A stretch of DNA of 64,000 nt from Hybos culiciformis (Eukaryota; Arthropoda; Insecta; Diptera; Hybotidae). A program made the translations under genes and the position numbers. The notes beneath the pieces were generated by a model, which was not told the origin of the DNA, did not search any database, and worked only from the letters and a program-made list of their open reading frames with translations. How positions within the stretch are numbered: the first letter of the stretch is position 1; every line of letters begins with the position of its first letter. Positions 11,629 through 23,913 of the stretch are shown here, in pieces. The DNA is taken from the NCBI GenBank assembly GCA_964007475.1, contig OZ023275.1:31501619-31565618 (forward strand), given 5' to 3'.

Positions 11629-14600
11629 AATAGAAATTTCACCCAATGGTATTGTGAATGTTTAATTTTCATTTTAAGCACATATAAAATTATAATTCTT
11701 TGGCATTAACTTCCATGTGAATAAAAATGATTGAGTGCAAATATATATTTTTCTAAAAGAAGTTTCAAGGTTGTCTTTAAGTTAAATTTTGCACAACCAA
11801 AAACATAAAATATACTAACAGTATTATTTATTTTCTTTTTTTTTTCTCTATAACAAAATAAACTATCACTTTAAATTAAATGTCATCAAATCTAATGTTT
11901 CAAATCCATGACATTGATGGAATCGAATTTAATATAAATAATAGTCGTTTTTTATTGACAATCTCTTTATTAACACTTCTTTTCTTTTTTTTTGTATTTT
12001 GTTGATGAAAAATGTAAGCACCTGTTCCTTAAGATAAGCTATTAATCTTTTATTGTCTGTGGGAATTTTTTCCTGAAGAAAAACAAAATGAATCCATGAC
12101 AATTCAACTTAATTCTCTATCTGAAGTTTAGTTTTGTAGGTTATTATGATGAAAAACAAAAAGGTTTTTGACTGCATTATAAATAACTATTGGAACATAT
12201 GACATAGAATATTCAATTATATATTATTTCAATTATATATTATTTTTTGAAACTTATATTCTTTTTCGATTGATGTTGAAGAGTTCACTTTTCGAAACAT
12301 AATTAAAGCTTTAACTTAAAGTATAATATGCCAGTTAATGAACCCATTATTATGTTGTGCAAAACTTTTTTATAAACTCATTTAATTCATAAGCTTTAAT
12401 TATCTCAATGCAAAAAAAAAAGTAGGTACATGTAATTTTGAATTTTGTTTAAAGGAAAAACTAATTTCAAGAACACAAATAGAAAATTTTTCCAAAGAAA
12501 ACAGTGTTATGTTTTTGTAAGATTTTATTAAAATAATTTTTCTTTTTTTTTCTTTTGATTTCTTTCGTTTTTTTTTTTTTTTTTGCATAAAATTTTTCAA
12601 GATTCTCGACAGGCTTTGCTTATAAATTTTCTTGATGGTTTTCCTTGAGGTTAAAAAAAAAGAAATTTTTTATTATCAGAGAGAATTTTTTTTTTATTTT
12701 TAGCTTTGTTGGTTTTCAGATTTTTTTTTTTTTAATTTGTTGTTTTAGCTTAAAGCATATTTGCATAGAAAATTTTCATCTTGTTAAATTAATGTATTTT
12801 AATAAACAAAAAAATTGAAATAAAATAAATAAAATAAATAAATAAAATAAAATGATTTCAATTAAGAGAAAAAAAGAAAAAAAAAAAAAACGCAAATAAA
12901 AATTTGGTTTAAAAAAAAAAAAAAATTTACTCTTAAATTTTTCATAATTTTTATAAATAATTGTTTTTTTTTTAATTAATATTTCTAGTTTTGCAAACAT
13001 AAAATTAATTCTCTTAAAATTGTTTCCGCATTATTAATGTCAAAACGTAATCTCGCATGTTATGCTCGAACCAGAACCTATTTTTCAAGTTCTATATAGA
13101 AAATTTGTGGTTGAAGAAATGAAAAGAGTTCAATTTTGTATATCCTTATAACAATTTCATTAAATTATTTTTATGAAAATCCTCTTGCATTACAAATTTA
13201 TCACAATAGACGTACACTGTATTTAGTATTTTTCCGGGGTTTTCTTTTTCTATTTGTGCGGTTTATTATTAAACACTTTGAGAGCCCACAGCATAAAAAT
13301 GCATTAATAATTCATTTTGTATATAATACACATATAGGTAAATAAATGTGCAAGAAACTAATAAAGGAATTATAAAGGATTATTTTAATGCGTCAGTTGA
13401 CTTTTCTGATAAACTTAATTCAGTTTAAATATATACACATATAATAGAAACAAGTTTTCTAAATAAATTTTGAATTAAAATAACCGCAAATTTGTTTTTC
13501 ACATTTTAAATTTTGGTATGTTTTTGTTTTCACATATGTGAACATTTCAACAGATGAATTAAAAACAAAAAAAAAAAATTAAAATAAAATCTTTATTAGT
13601 GGGAAATAAGGTTTTATTGTTTTGGAAAATTCATTCATATTTATACATATGTATATAATACATTATTAGGAAAATCATAATGGAATCTAGTTTTTTGTTT
13701 TTATTAAAATTTTTTATACGGAACTTAAGTGCATGTAATTGGAGAAGTATAATGTATTTTAAAAGTGAAATTGTGAATTTTGACTGATTTTTACTTTTAA
13801 ATTCAAATATATCATTGAAGTGGAATTGCTTTAAAATTTAACATCTACTTATAATATTATCAAAAATTTGTAATCAAATATCAAATACCTATATTCGTTA
13901 ATTTTTGTGAATCACAAACTCTTTCGAAAATTTATAAATTTTTGATAAAATAAATTTTTTTGGTAAAAAAAAAATAGCTTATGAACCGAAACATTATGAA
14001 AAGCTTCAATACTCTGGGGAGTAAAAGTCAAAAAAGCATAGTAGGTGGTATATAACTTATCTACAGTCTTGCCTAATAGGCATAAAATTTTAATGAAATA
14101 ATAAGAAACTTAATTTAAACATTTACTATAAAGAATCTTTATTTTTTATAAAGAAAAATGTTTACAAAATTTTTCATTTTCAAAAAAAAAAAAACAAAGA
14201 AGAAATTATTTAATGTTCGATTACAAGGGAAAAAACATGAAAAAAAAAACAAAACAGAAGTATATTCTACTACTGTATTACTTTCGTATATATAGAAGAC
14301 GTTTTTCGTGGCAAACGTTTCGGTGACATAAAACATTTTTTTTTTCTTCTTATTTTTCTTTAATTTATTAACTTTTTCCAAAAAATAAAGTGATGCGTTC
14401 TACAAAATTTACTAACGAAAAACTTTTATTTTACTTCAAGTATCGTAAAATTTTTGAACTTTATAAAAAAAGTTTTTTTTTTTTTTTTTAGAATTTTTGT
14501 AGGTATCGAAAAACTTTGAAAGAATAATTTGTAGATTTTAGATCTTTTAGATATAAATTACAAAATAATTATACGGTTGCCATTCAATTGCTTTTAAAAA

Positions 14601-15111
14601 AAAATATAATATTAAGGAATTGAATGAAAAATATTTTCTGCTCAAATCATTGAGTTTAAAAAAGTGTGTATTAAGCTCCTGCTCGAAGGACCACTATAAT
14701 TCTAAAATCAAATTCTTATTAATTCTGGGAAATTTCTAATTCAATTTTAAGTTTTAAATTTTTTCGTTAGTAGTTATTTAAATCAATTAAGTCTCATTTC
14801 AATTTTATCTATTGCGATTTTATAGTTAAAAAGATATTTCAAAATTTTTGATACAAAATATTTTTATTTAAATCAAAAAATTTTAGTGCATAACCAATAA
14901 CTTACTATCACATAATTATTATTTAAATAAACTATTTAAATTTTCTAATATTTGAATAAAATTTATGAAGATAAGCTAGATAGATAAATATTTTCTTAAG
15001 TGTGCCAATACATTTTAGAAAAATAAAATATAAAAATCCCATTCCATTCACCCCCAAGTGGAATGAAAAAGTAAAATTTAAATGTCCTTAAGGACTTAAA
15101 ACATAAAGATT
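11629..15111. other. AT-rich non-coding stretch
   Basis: Low-complexity DNA, including AAATA-type short tandem runs around 12820-12852 and many homopolymers. No exon, RNA gene or bounded element is supported. Confidence 0.5.
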
Positions 15112-15335
15112 CCCAACTAGCAGATTATTCTTGTAAATAACTGTTATACCACTTATAAGCTGTATAAGATTCTAGTAAAAGGATTCGTGATACTGAATCA
15201 TAGTGATCTTATTATGCAACATTTATAAGAATTCTATTTCATTAAAAAATATAAACAGCTCTTTAATGCCGGTTTCAGTCTTCCTATTAGAATTCATCTT
15301 ATCCCAAAATTCTTCTTCTCTTTTACTTTGTACAT

Positions 15336-15950
15336 ATGAGTAAAAAGGAAAAAAAATGTTCTTTAATGCGGACCGTGATCCTGCTATTAGCTTCTATTTT
15401 CATAACAAAACTATTTTTTCTCTCTTTTACCTCCTACAAATGAGTAAAAAGGAAAAAAAAAGTTGTTTAATGCCGGCCGTGATCCTGCTATTATTAGCTT
15501 TTATTTTTATAACAAAACTATTTTTTTTCTCTTTTACTTCGTTCTATGAGAAAAGAGGAAAAAAAGTTTTCTTTAATACCGGCCGTGATCCTGCTATTAG
15601 CTTTTATTTTTATAACAAAACTATTTTTTCTCTCATTTACTTCATACTATGAGAAAAGAGGAAAAAAAGTGTTCTTTAATGCCGGCCGTGATCCTGCTAG
15701 TAGCTTTTATTTTTATAACAAAACTATTTTTTTTCTCTTTTACTTCGTTCTATGAGAAAAGAGGAAAAAAAGTTTTCTTTAATACCGGCCGTGATCCTGC
15801 TATTAGCTTTTATTTTTATAACAAAACTATTTTTTTTCTCTTTCACTTCATACTATGAGAAAAGAGGAAAAAAAGTGTTCTTTAATGCCGGCCGTGATCC
15901 TGCTAGTAACTTTTACATTTGTTTTTTACTTTGCACTATGAGAAAAGAGG
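15336..15950 (+). repeat. 103-bp tandem repeat array
   Basis: The unit begins ATGAGWAAARRGGAAAAAA, continues through a conserved GCCGGCCGTGATCCTGCTA block, then ATAACAAAACTATTTT. Unit starts are at 15336, 15440, 15546, 15649, 15752, 15855 and 15938, so the spacing is 103-106 with a shortened last unit of 83. A degenerate unit precedes the array from about 15260. The middle units are nearly identical, suggesting recent amplification. Frames of 69-98 codons run across each unit, but the 103-bp period shifts frame in every copy, so I do not call them genes. Confidence 0.9.
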
Positions 15951-16865
15951 ACAAAAATAGTTTCATGCGTATTTGCCGTATGCTTTTAAAAACAATAACA
16001 AAAATAATTTAAATTCCGTGTTACCAGGTTATTGCACTAATCCCCTAACCATATAAATATAATAAGGACTTGAGAGAGTTTATTGTTTGTAAAATTATCA
16101 CTTTGACTTGCTTTACGTTGACGTTTTTATTATAATTTTGCGGAAATTCTTTGCAGATTCATGATTTTAAAATGATGCACTTATTGTACGGAAATAGAAA
16201 ATTATTGTGGGTTGAAAGGTTCAAATGGTCCGAAATAATAAAAGAGTATGATGATCGGAAAATCAACCTAAAGGATTTTTTAGTTAGACGTATCCTTGGG
16301 TGGAATTTGTGAGAATTTTTTCCCGGATAATTATTATTTTCTGCATTTTTACGTTGTTAAGAAAATATTAATTATTTTGGGAAATAAAATCAAACTACTG
16401 ACTAAGAATTTAATAGCATTCTTTATTGTAAGGTTGAATTTTTAATACCTTCCGTTTTGTCTAAAAATTCGCACTTTTTTATCCTTGTTAATTGTACCTA
16501 GAACTCCAAAATGTTCCTTTAAATTATTTATAGACATGGCAATACAGACAGGTTGGTTACCATTTTAGTTTTTTGTGATGAAAAATTTATAGTGAATGAT
16601 ACCAGTGAATAGTTTAACTTCACTAAAAAAACACGAAAGTATTAATTTTAAAAAAATAATTCCAATCAAATAAGGAAAATTCGTTTTTGATTAATTTTTG
16701 CTTCAAAAATGAAAAACGACTATTTAATTTTTTTTATTTGTTATTTTAGTTTCACAAAATTAAATTAATTTTTATCCCTATTAAACATTTTTTTAGTGTT
16801 TTTTAACAATTGAAAAAATTAAAAATAATATCCTTAAAAATAAAAATCAATAAACAAAACTTAAG

Positions 16866-17413
16866 TACAGTAAACCCTATACAACGCGACACTTCTATAA
16901 CGCGTTTTCGCTACAACGCGATTCATAAATGGCGGCAATTTTTCTCACAACGCGATTTTTTTCCTACAACGTGATTAAAAAAAATTATTTTTTAAAAAAA
17001 ATCGCTTATCTCGGAATGTTTTAAACGACCGCAAGAGCTAACGAACCTATCTCTTGTTTTAGTAGTTCAGATTCGGATATAGCACCAGCAAAACGTTCGC
17101 GGCATAATCCGGTTAGCAGTGATATTATTCTTATATTCATCAATATTCCTTTTTACATTTTAATCTTTATAAATTTGAATTTTTATTTAGTTCTTAATTT
17201 TAATTTTGTTAATTTTTATTAATTTATTATAATGTTATTGAAGGATTTCTAATAAAATCTTGAGTATATTTAATTATTAATTTAATTGCATTTTTTTATA
17301 CTTGGAACCTAACCCCTTTTTTTCTATAGAGTTCATGTCTCCTGCAACGCGATTGCCTACTACACGACGTTTTCTAAGAACGTATCTCTCGCGTTGTAGG
17401 AGGGTTGACTGTA
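16866..17413 (+). mobile_element. pogo/Tigger-like MITE with TA duplication
   Basis: The element covers 16868-17411 (544 bp). Left end CAGTAAACCCTATACAACGC, right end inverted CAGTCAACCCTCCTACAACG. TA dinucleotides flank both sides (16866-16867 and 17412-17413), as in Tc1/mariner-superfamily insertions. The motif ACAACGCGA is repeated several times inside the left end and once inside the right. The terminal pattern CAGT-AACCC followed by ACAACGCG is a familiar pogo/Tigger type. The transposase is largely deleted. It sits inside the 3.2-kb element at 15112-18330 and so is the younger insertion. Confidence 0.8.
17052..17123 (+). pseudogene. Possible N-terminal remnant of a pogo/jerky-type transposase
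   Basis: In the pogo-like MITE a short frame reads SSSDSDIAPAKRSRHN in a stretch clearly richer in G+C than its surroundings. Jerky/Tigger-type proteins often start with a Ser/Asp stretch and KRSRK before the helix-turn-helix, and the position just inside the left end fits. No helix-turn-helix or DDE segment follows. This is a weak match made by eye. Confidence 0.35.
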
Positions 17414-18330
17414 TGTCGCCACTTCGAAACAGGAAATAATTTAAAATTTTGGGATCTTTCTATAAAAGTTCCTAAAAATAACATAGGTTATCCGAATATA
17501 GGAACAAAATACTTTATGGAAATTGAAGTTATTTAAACGCAAAAGTTTGTTTGAAGAACTAAATATTTTATTATTTGGCAAATTGTTGATTCTTTTTGAA
17601 AAAATCTATGAATTCAAAAAACTACATAAAAAGAATAGAACATCAGTTAAATTTTATTTATTTGTGCCATGGCAAACTACATTTTACTCATACTTTGCTT
17701 ATATGACTTTAAAATGTACCAAAATTTTAACAAATTTAATGCCTTTTTAAATTTAAAATAATTTAAATATCATAAATTTCACTAGGTTTTCATATTTATT
17801 AATCCTAGAATATTAAAAATTGCATTATTTTTTCAATTGCATGAAAAAAAAAAAAATTCAATTTTATTTTTTTCAACAATTGCAATAGTTTTGTATATAC
17901 TTAATTTAATACACATTTAAAAATTAAAATGTGCACAAGTTAAATTAAATACAAATACATTTATTTTATCATTACATATACCCATCTAAATATTTATTTA
18001 TTATATTTTATTGGTTTTCCTTTTCTTTTAACTATTTTCTTTTTTATATACTATATTTATGCACTTCTTTTTTTTATGGCAGTCCTTCTCTTTTCTTTCA
18101 TGAAAAAAAGTGTTATACAGGCTAATAATGGGATTAGTCACAGAATTCAAGAATGTTATTAGCCATTTACTAACCCATTTATAGATACTTATATAACAAA
18201 TTATACTTATAATTTTCGCCACTTCTGAGGTTATAACAGGATTCGTGATACTTAATAGACAGTTACTAGAATACATAAGCTTTCTACTAAAAGAATTGAA
18301 TCTTCTTATAGAGCTAATTTGCTAGTTGGG

Positions 18331-20800
18331 TTAATTGTAATTAAAAGCGTACTTATTTTATTTTATGTTTTTTTTTTTGTGCTCATTGGAAAAGTTTATC
18401 AGAAGTATGAACTAAAAAAAAAGGACATATAATAAATAGATTTTTTTTGTTTCGGTTGGTCCTTAAATAATTTTGACTAAAAATGTTTGCTTAATTTGAT
18501 GGGCGTTCGTTTTTCAAAAAAGTTCTTTCAAGTATAGTTTTTGTTTTCCCCCCAGATCACAAGTATATATATATAAATTTACTCAAGAAAGTCAAAGCAA
18601 AAAAATAAAAAATTTTTTTTTTTTTTTTTTTTTGACTTTAATAAGATTTATATTTTATTTAAATATAAATTTATTCCATTTCATATCAAAGGCAAGCAAA
18701 AAAGAAAACAAAAAAAAAAGTTAAGAAAGTTTGAAAAAGAGTTAAGAGCAATTGACAATAAATTTATAGGTTTTAACTACGCCTGAAGAAATTTGGACAA
18801 GACATAAAAAAAAATTTTTTTTGTTTTTAATTTTCTATATACTAAAAATTATTTATTAAATTTATAAAGTATTTTTCTTTTGAAATAAAATTACAATTTT
18901 AATTGTTCAAAATACACAACAAAAAAAAAAAAAAAAATTGTTCTATTGACTTTGTTTCAAAACTCTTGGAGAATATTAAAGAATTAAAAAAAAATTATAA
19001 TATTGCTATCGTTATAGTTACTATATACGCTATACTTCTGATAATATTCAAGTACTTAGTCAAGTTGTTATATTTTATAAAATTATTATTTTTTATTTTA
19101 GCCTAAACATTCCCTTAGTATAAGTAGGTATAATTAAAAAAGAGAATATTAAATTATAAAATTTTAAATTTTAAATATCAAATTTCTAAATTACGAAATA
19201 AGTTACTGACAGATTTTCAATTTAAATGAGAATTATTGAAATCGTCGCTAATAATATAATTTTTGAAACCTTTGATATATTAGGAAAAATATTCGCACCT
19301 GTATGTTTGAACGAGCTTGCCAGCATACAAACATTATCCAAACAAACAGATTTCGAAACATATAGCGCATTACTTAATATTTAGGGGTTTTTATAGAAAT
19401 ATATCTTTATTTAAATTTATATTAAAATTTATATAGAAAAATTAAATTTTAAACGTCAAAGAAAACACCTTTTGTGCGGTTGTCATCGTTTGTTCTAGAG
19501 TGGTAATTTAATATAAATTTGAAAAAGATATCTATCCAATGAATTTTGAATGTGTACAAAGTTTCTTTAGAAAACATAGAAGAACAGAAATCTGTGCCAA
19601 AAAATTTGCTTTACATTAGGCTTTGATCTGCAGCTTGAATAATTTTTTTTTTATATATTTTTTTTCAGAATTATATACTTTGTAAAAAATTATTTCCTAT
19701 ATAAAGTTATGGTAAATTGATTTACCTTTACAGAAAACAAAATAACTTCAATTAACATGAGTTTTTCTATTTTATTCGTTTTTAAAATTTCAATCTGTTT
19801 TCTTTTTTTTTTTTTTGTTTTTCTATTTTCAATCATTATCTCAGATCTTTTTAATTATTTTCATCACACAACTATATATATGTGTTTTATTATATACCTT
19901 TTTGTTAAGTTTTTAATGGTAAGAATATATAAAACAAAATAATAATAATAATAATAATAATGAAAATAAAGGTGTAGTACAACACAACATATTATTATGA
20001 ACTAATAAAAATGCATAAGAAGTTCTGTCAGACCTACTTATCACGTAGTACCATAATATGCCATTTAAAAGTCAACCAACTTTTATAGGATATCCCTAAA
20101 GAAGCAACTTTATGCTTTCATTCAAAGCTATCTTTGGAACTGCTATATACATTTTATTCTTCCTTATTATTATTATTTTTTTTTTTTAACCAAAATAAAA
20201 GATAGAAAATAAAAGAAAAAAAAATATATATATGTAGGTACATAATATGTAGATATATGTTTATAAGAAGAAAAAAAAATCACTTTACCATGCAACAAAA
20301 GCTGAAAATTATTCAACATTTTCAAAAGTTATTCTTGTATATGATTTAAACACAAAAATAATTCATCCATATGTATTCAGGTATATCCTTAATTTAGAAT
20401 GGATCGAATAGATCATGTGTACGAATATTTTACAAATATTTTCTATGCAAATATTTTTTATTGGATTCAAAAATTAAATTATTTTTCAATTTTCTATAGA
20501 TTTGCATTCAAAGAAAAACAATAAATTCTTTTTTTTTTATTTAGAAATGCACGTTAGAACTATATATATGTACCTATATGTTAGTCTGAGAAAAAAAGTC
20601 TGGAAAATAAAAATTAAATTAAATTAAAAAATACAAACCATAAGATCGCAACTAAATATTATACTATTTGAAGGCTAATTTATAGGAAATACTTAATAAG
20701 TTTATTCGTTATAAAGAAAAACAGTGTTTTATTTTTTTTTAAATTTTTTACAATGATTTTTTCATTTTCTCGGATTTTTATGTAATTTATTTTCACTTTA
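18331..20800. other. AT-rich non-coding stretch with a coding-like island
   Basis: Mostly homopolymer-rich DNA. A 52-codon ATG-to-stop frame (19226-19384, starts MRIIEIVANN) and shorter coding-like frames to 19620 sit in a less AT-rich patch and could be a decayed gene. A TAA trinucleotide run lies at 19938-19961. Confidence 0.4.
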
Positions 20801-20973
20801 CTGTTTGGTTAAACTGGAAGCGACGCATGCGACGAACGCGACGCAAATGACGTAAGAAATATTAAATATTTGAAAATGTATGGACGCAAAAAGTCTCGAC
20901 ATTAAACGTTAATTATGCGATTATATGCGGTCTCTCGCGTCGTTAACGTTTGCGTCGCGTCGAGTTTGCCCAG
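20801..20973. mobile_element. CpG-dense MITE candidate
   Basis: About 170 bp with many CpG dinucleotides in otherwise AT-rich DNA. The left part reads AAACTGGAAGCGACGCATGC; the right end, inverted, reads CTGGGCAAACTCGACGCGAC. Both contain CGACGC motifs arranged as imperfect inverted repeats with a short insertion or deletion near the left tip. I see no clear target duplication, so the borders and family are uncertain; a hAT-like end is one option. Confidence 0.45.
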
Positions 20974-21376
20974 GCGGTTAGACTTGAACAAAACAATTTA
21001 CAAACCTTGAAACCAAAATAAAATTGATTTTCATTATATTATTTATAATGTGTCTTCTCATTGGTTTAGATTAAAATGCAAGCGTGTTAAAGTATCTCAA
21101 ATCAGGTTTAATTTTCAAAGTAAATAAATATATATTTCATATTTTATTAATAATATGTATTTTCAAGAAGTCGTTGATGATGAATATAAAATAAAGTTGA
21201 TCGTACGTACCAATACGACCATTCAAAAATTTAAAACAACATTAGGTATCCACTGTAATATCTCATACTTTATTATTCCTGCTACTGTATATATATTTAT
21301 TCACAATAGTTATATGTAACTTGCGTTGCCCTATTTTAACTCCCGAAATGTAAATATTATGCTTTACAACCTGTTA

Positions 21377-21414
<38 letters not shown>

Positions 21415-23855
21415 GAAATATGTGTAAAATGTGATATCCAAAATATATGCAATAATATTTAAAATAAAATTTATATATACAATTATATATATTATTTTCT
21501 ATATATTTATATCGATGCATTCTAATCTGCAACTTCATTTGCTTATTTTTTTCTTCTTTTGAATATACTCAAGGAGGATATCACTGGATGATAATATTTT
21601 AAATAAACAACAAGTATTTCAAATAAATTTTACAAGAAGTCATAAAAAAGATTCACATAGCCTTAGGTATTTGGTTCGATTTACAAAAAAAAAAAAAAAG
21701 GAGAAAACTTTCATTATTCTTATCCATAAGGATGAATTTCTTTAATAATCTTTTGTTTGTGAAATATCAAAGCATATTGTTCTAGGAAACTTTACAATTT
21801 TAAAACTTGGGTTGAAGATAGAAATTGTCATATTGGGAACAATTTCTAACTGATAAAAGAACTAAAAGAGTGGAATAAATAATTAAAATACTAGAGATAG
21901 ATGCTTAAGGCATTAAAAAAAAAAAAATAGAGAGAAATAAAAAAAACAAAAGTTAAAAAATTTAAAACTACATAGGATATATGAATGTTTTATAAAAAAA
22001 AAAAATTAAGTTTTACTACAACCAAAAGTTTTTTTTTACAACATAAAAAATGTTAAAAATGAAACATTTTCTTTCTGAATTATTTTGCTAGAACTTTAAA
22101 AAAATTATTAGCTAAGTTCCCTAAGTCACGTCACTATATTTTATACAAGAATGAGGCTTGTCTCAATTAAGAATTAATTCAAGTTCAATAGTTTAAATTT
22201 TATTCACGTGTTTTTAATTTCAATCAAAGTGAATTTAAATAAACTCAAATATAAATTTGAATATTATATTCTAAATTAAAATTAACTGTGATGGGAATCA
22301 TATTATATGAATTTTTATAATTAAGTTTTTATTAATTATAAAATATTTCAAATAAATAAATTCATGATGGTCAAAATAATAATGAATATAGAGAGAGCTT
22401 TAATAAACCAACATATCAATTTTGAAAATTACTGACAAATACCTATCCATATATTCTGAATGTTATAAAAATTGCATACATAATTATATAGAAAATTTTA
22501 ACTAGAAATGACATTATTTATATTATTTAATTTAGTTTCTATATTTACATATGACTATATTTATATAAAATTCCTCGATTTTTGACATTTTCATAAAAAT
22601 GCTTCTTTTTTATTCCATTGTATTATTTCTGAAAGTATGTTGGTTTTGAATTGAAAAAGCAATTATTATTTCAATAAAAATCAAATTACAGGCTAAACGA
22701 ATCGACAACCTAAGATATTGTATACCTATCCAAGCCACCATCAATTCAAATCACGGTAGAATAAGAAATTTTTTTATCAAAACTATAACTGACTGGTGTT
22801 AATAGTGTTAATTTAATTTTTACTTCATTTTAAGTACAATACTTATTTAGGTCAAACTTTTAATCTATTCTTTAGATTTTTTTTAATCAGAAATAGTGAA
22901 AGCTTATAATGAAATTGAAACGCTGTGAATAATATTAAAATCATTCTTAAATATTATGTAGATGAAATTTAGAATATATAAAATTATTATTTAAAAGTAA
23001 AAGGTTTATTTTAAAGTTTAAAATTTTAGTTTACGTATGTATTACACTATGTTGAGTTCATCTGAAAATTGATAGTTTTAAGCTACATGGAACATTATTA
23101 TTTAATGCTCCAAAAGGCAAAGATTGATTAAAATACAGAGTTAAGTATACCAGGCAAATATATTAAACCACTTAAAATTTTAGATTCAACTTTAACCAAT
23201 GCCTTACAAACCCTTTCTTAGCTCAAGCCGGGGTTAGGTGAGACTCCGCTTGCTTAAAATTTCAAAAAAAATATATTCTTTCAAAAATAACTGGTATAAA
23301 ATGGCATTTGAAAATCTTGCTGCGATTATAATGCAGAAGAAGAAAAATGTTTTATAAAACATAAAATTATGAATTCATTTAGATCCCATGAGAAAAAAGT
23401 GTTATTAAAACTTTTCAAAAATATACATATATGTACCAACATACATAGATGTGTGTTGTAAGTATATACAAAAAATATGACTTATAAATATTTGCACATG
23501 ATTAATTTTCTATACACTCTAAAATTTTACTTTTGGGATTCTTGAGGTCTAGATTTAAATAAATTACTTTAATTAATAAAATCGGATGAATGAACGAATT
23601 AATTTTTTTTTGAAAAAAATTTAAACAAAAAAAAAACTTTCACTTAATACCTGTGATAGTAAACTTTGTATTTTTTTTCTTGTTTTGTCTCAAAGATTCA
23701 TTTTAAAAATGAAACCAAAATTTTTGCAAAGAAATTGAAATGTTAATCTTTTTGACCCAATTTATTATATTTTTAACTATAGTTATAAAATAAGAAAAAA
23801 AAAAAGAAATAAATTCTTTTTCTTAGAGAAATAGAAATTTAACATAAAGAGATTT
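20974..23855. other. AT-rich stretch upstream of gene 1
   Basis: Holds an AT dinucleotide run (21384-21412), a 54-codon ATG frame at 21155-21319 with mixed amino-acid composition, and a coding-like frame at 22692-22802 directly after a ..ATTACAG acceptor-like site. None has supporting partner exons, so no gene is called. Confidence 0.4.
21384..21412. repeat. AT dinucleotide microsatellite
   Basis: About 14 uninterrupted TA/AT units; a simple-sequence locus. Confidence 0.9.
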
Positions 23856-23863
23856 TATAAAAG
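23856..23863 (+). promoter_or_regulatory. TATA box of gene 1 (predicted)
   Basis: TATAAAAG lies 58 nt before the ATG of the signal-peptide exon. Transcription about 30 nt downstream would leave a 5' leader of roughly 25-30 nt. The match and spacing are good; the assignment is inference. Confidence 0.45.
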
Positions 23864-23913
23864 ACCAAAAATCACATAAATAACACTTAGTTACATTTCT
23901 GCCATTGATAAAA

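Larger units (their letters stand above)
15112..18330. mobile_element. 3.2-kb inverted-repeat element, unclassified
   Basis: The outer ends read CCCAACTAGCAGATTA at 15112-15127 and, inverted, CCCAACTAGCAAATTA at 18315-18330: one mismatch in 16 bases. A subterminal motif GGATTCGTGATACT occurs in direct orientation near both ends (15181 and 18239). The interior holds a 103-bp tandem array, an exon-like frame at 16157-16308, a nested pogo-like MITE and an 82-codon minus-strand frame (18028-18276) in the right subterminal region. I see no clear target duplication (flanks AAGATT and TTAATT), so superfamily and exact borders are open. The two ends could also be two solo MITE ends that happen to flank unrelated DNA. 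Confidence 0.55.

Noticed and set aside
15336..15950. CRISPR-like array
   Set aside because: The 103-bp units are contiguous and similar along their whole length, with no spacers, and the DNA is eukaryotic.
15356..16012. Four overlapping frames of 69-98 codons
   Set aside because: They restart in every 103-bp tandem unit and change frame between units, so they are repeat by-products.
18028..18276. 82-codon minus-strand ATG frame
   Set aside because: It lies in the subterminal repeat-like region of the 3.2-kb element and repeats the motif SITNP/SVTNP with no domain match.
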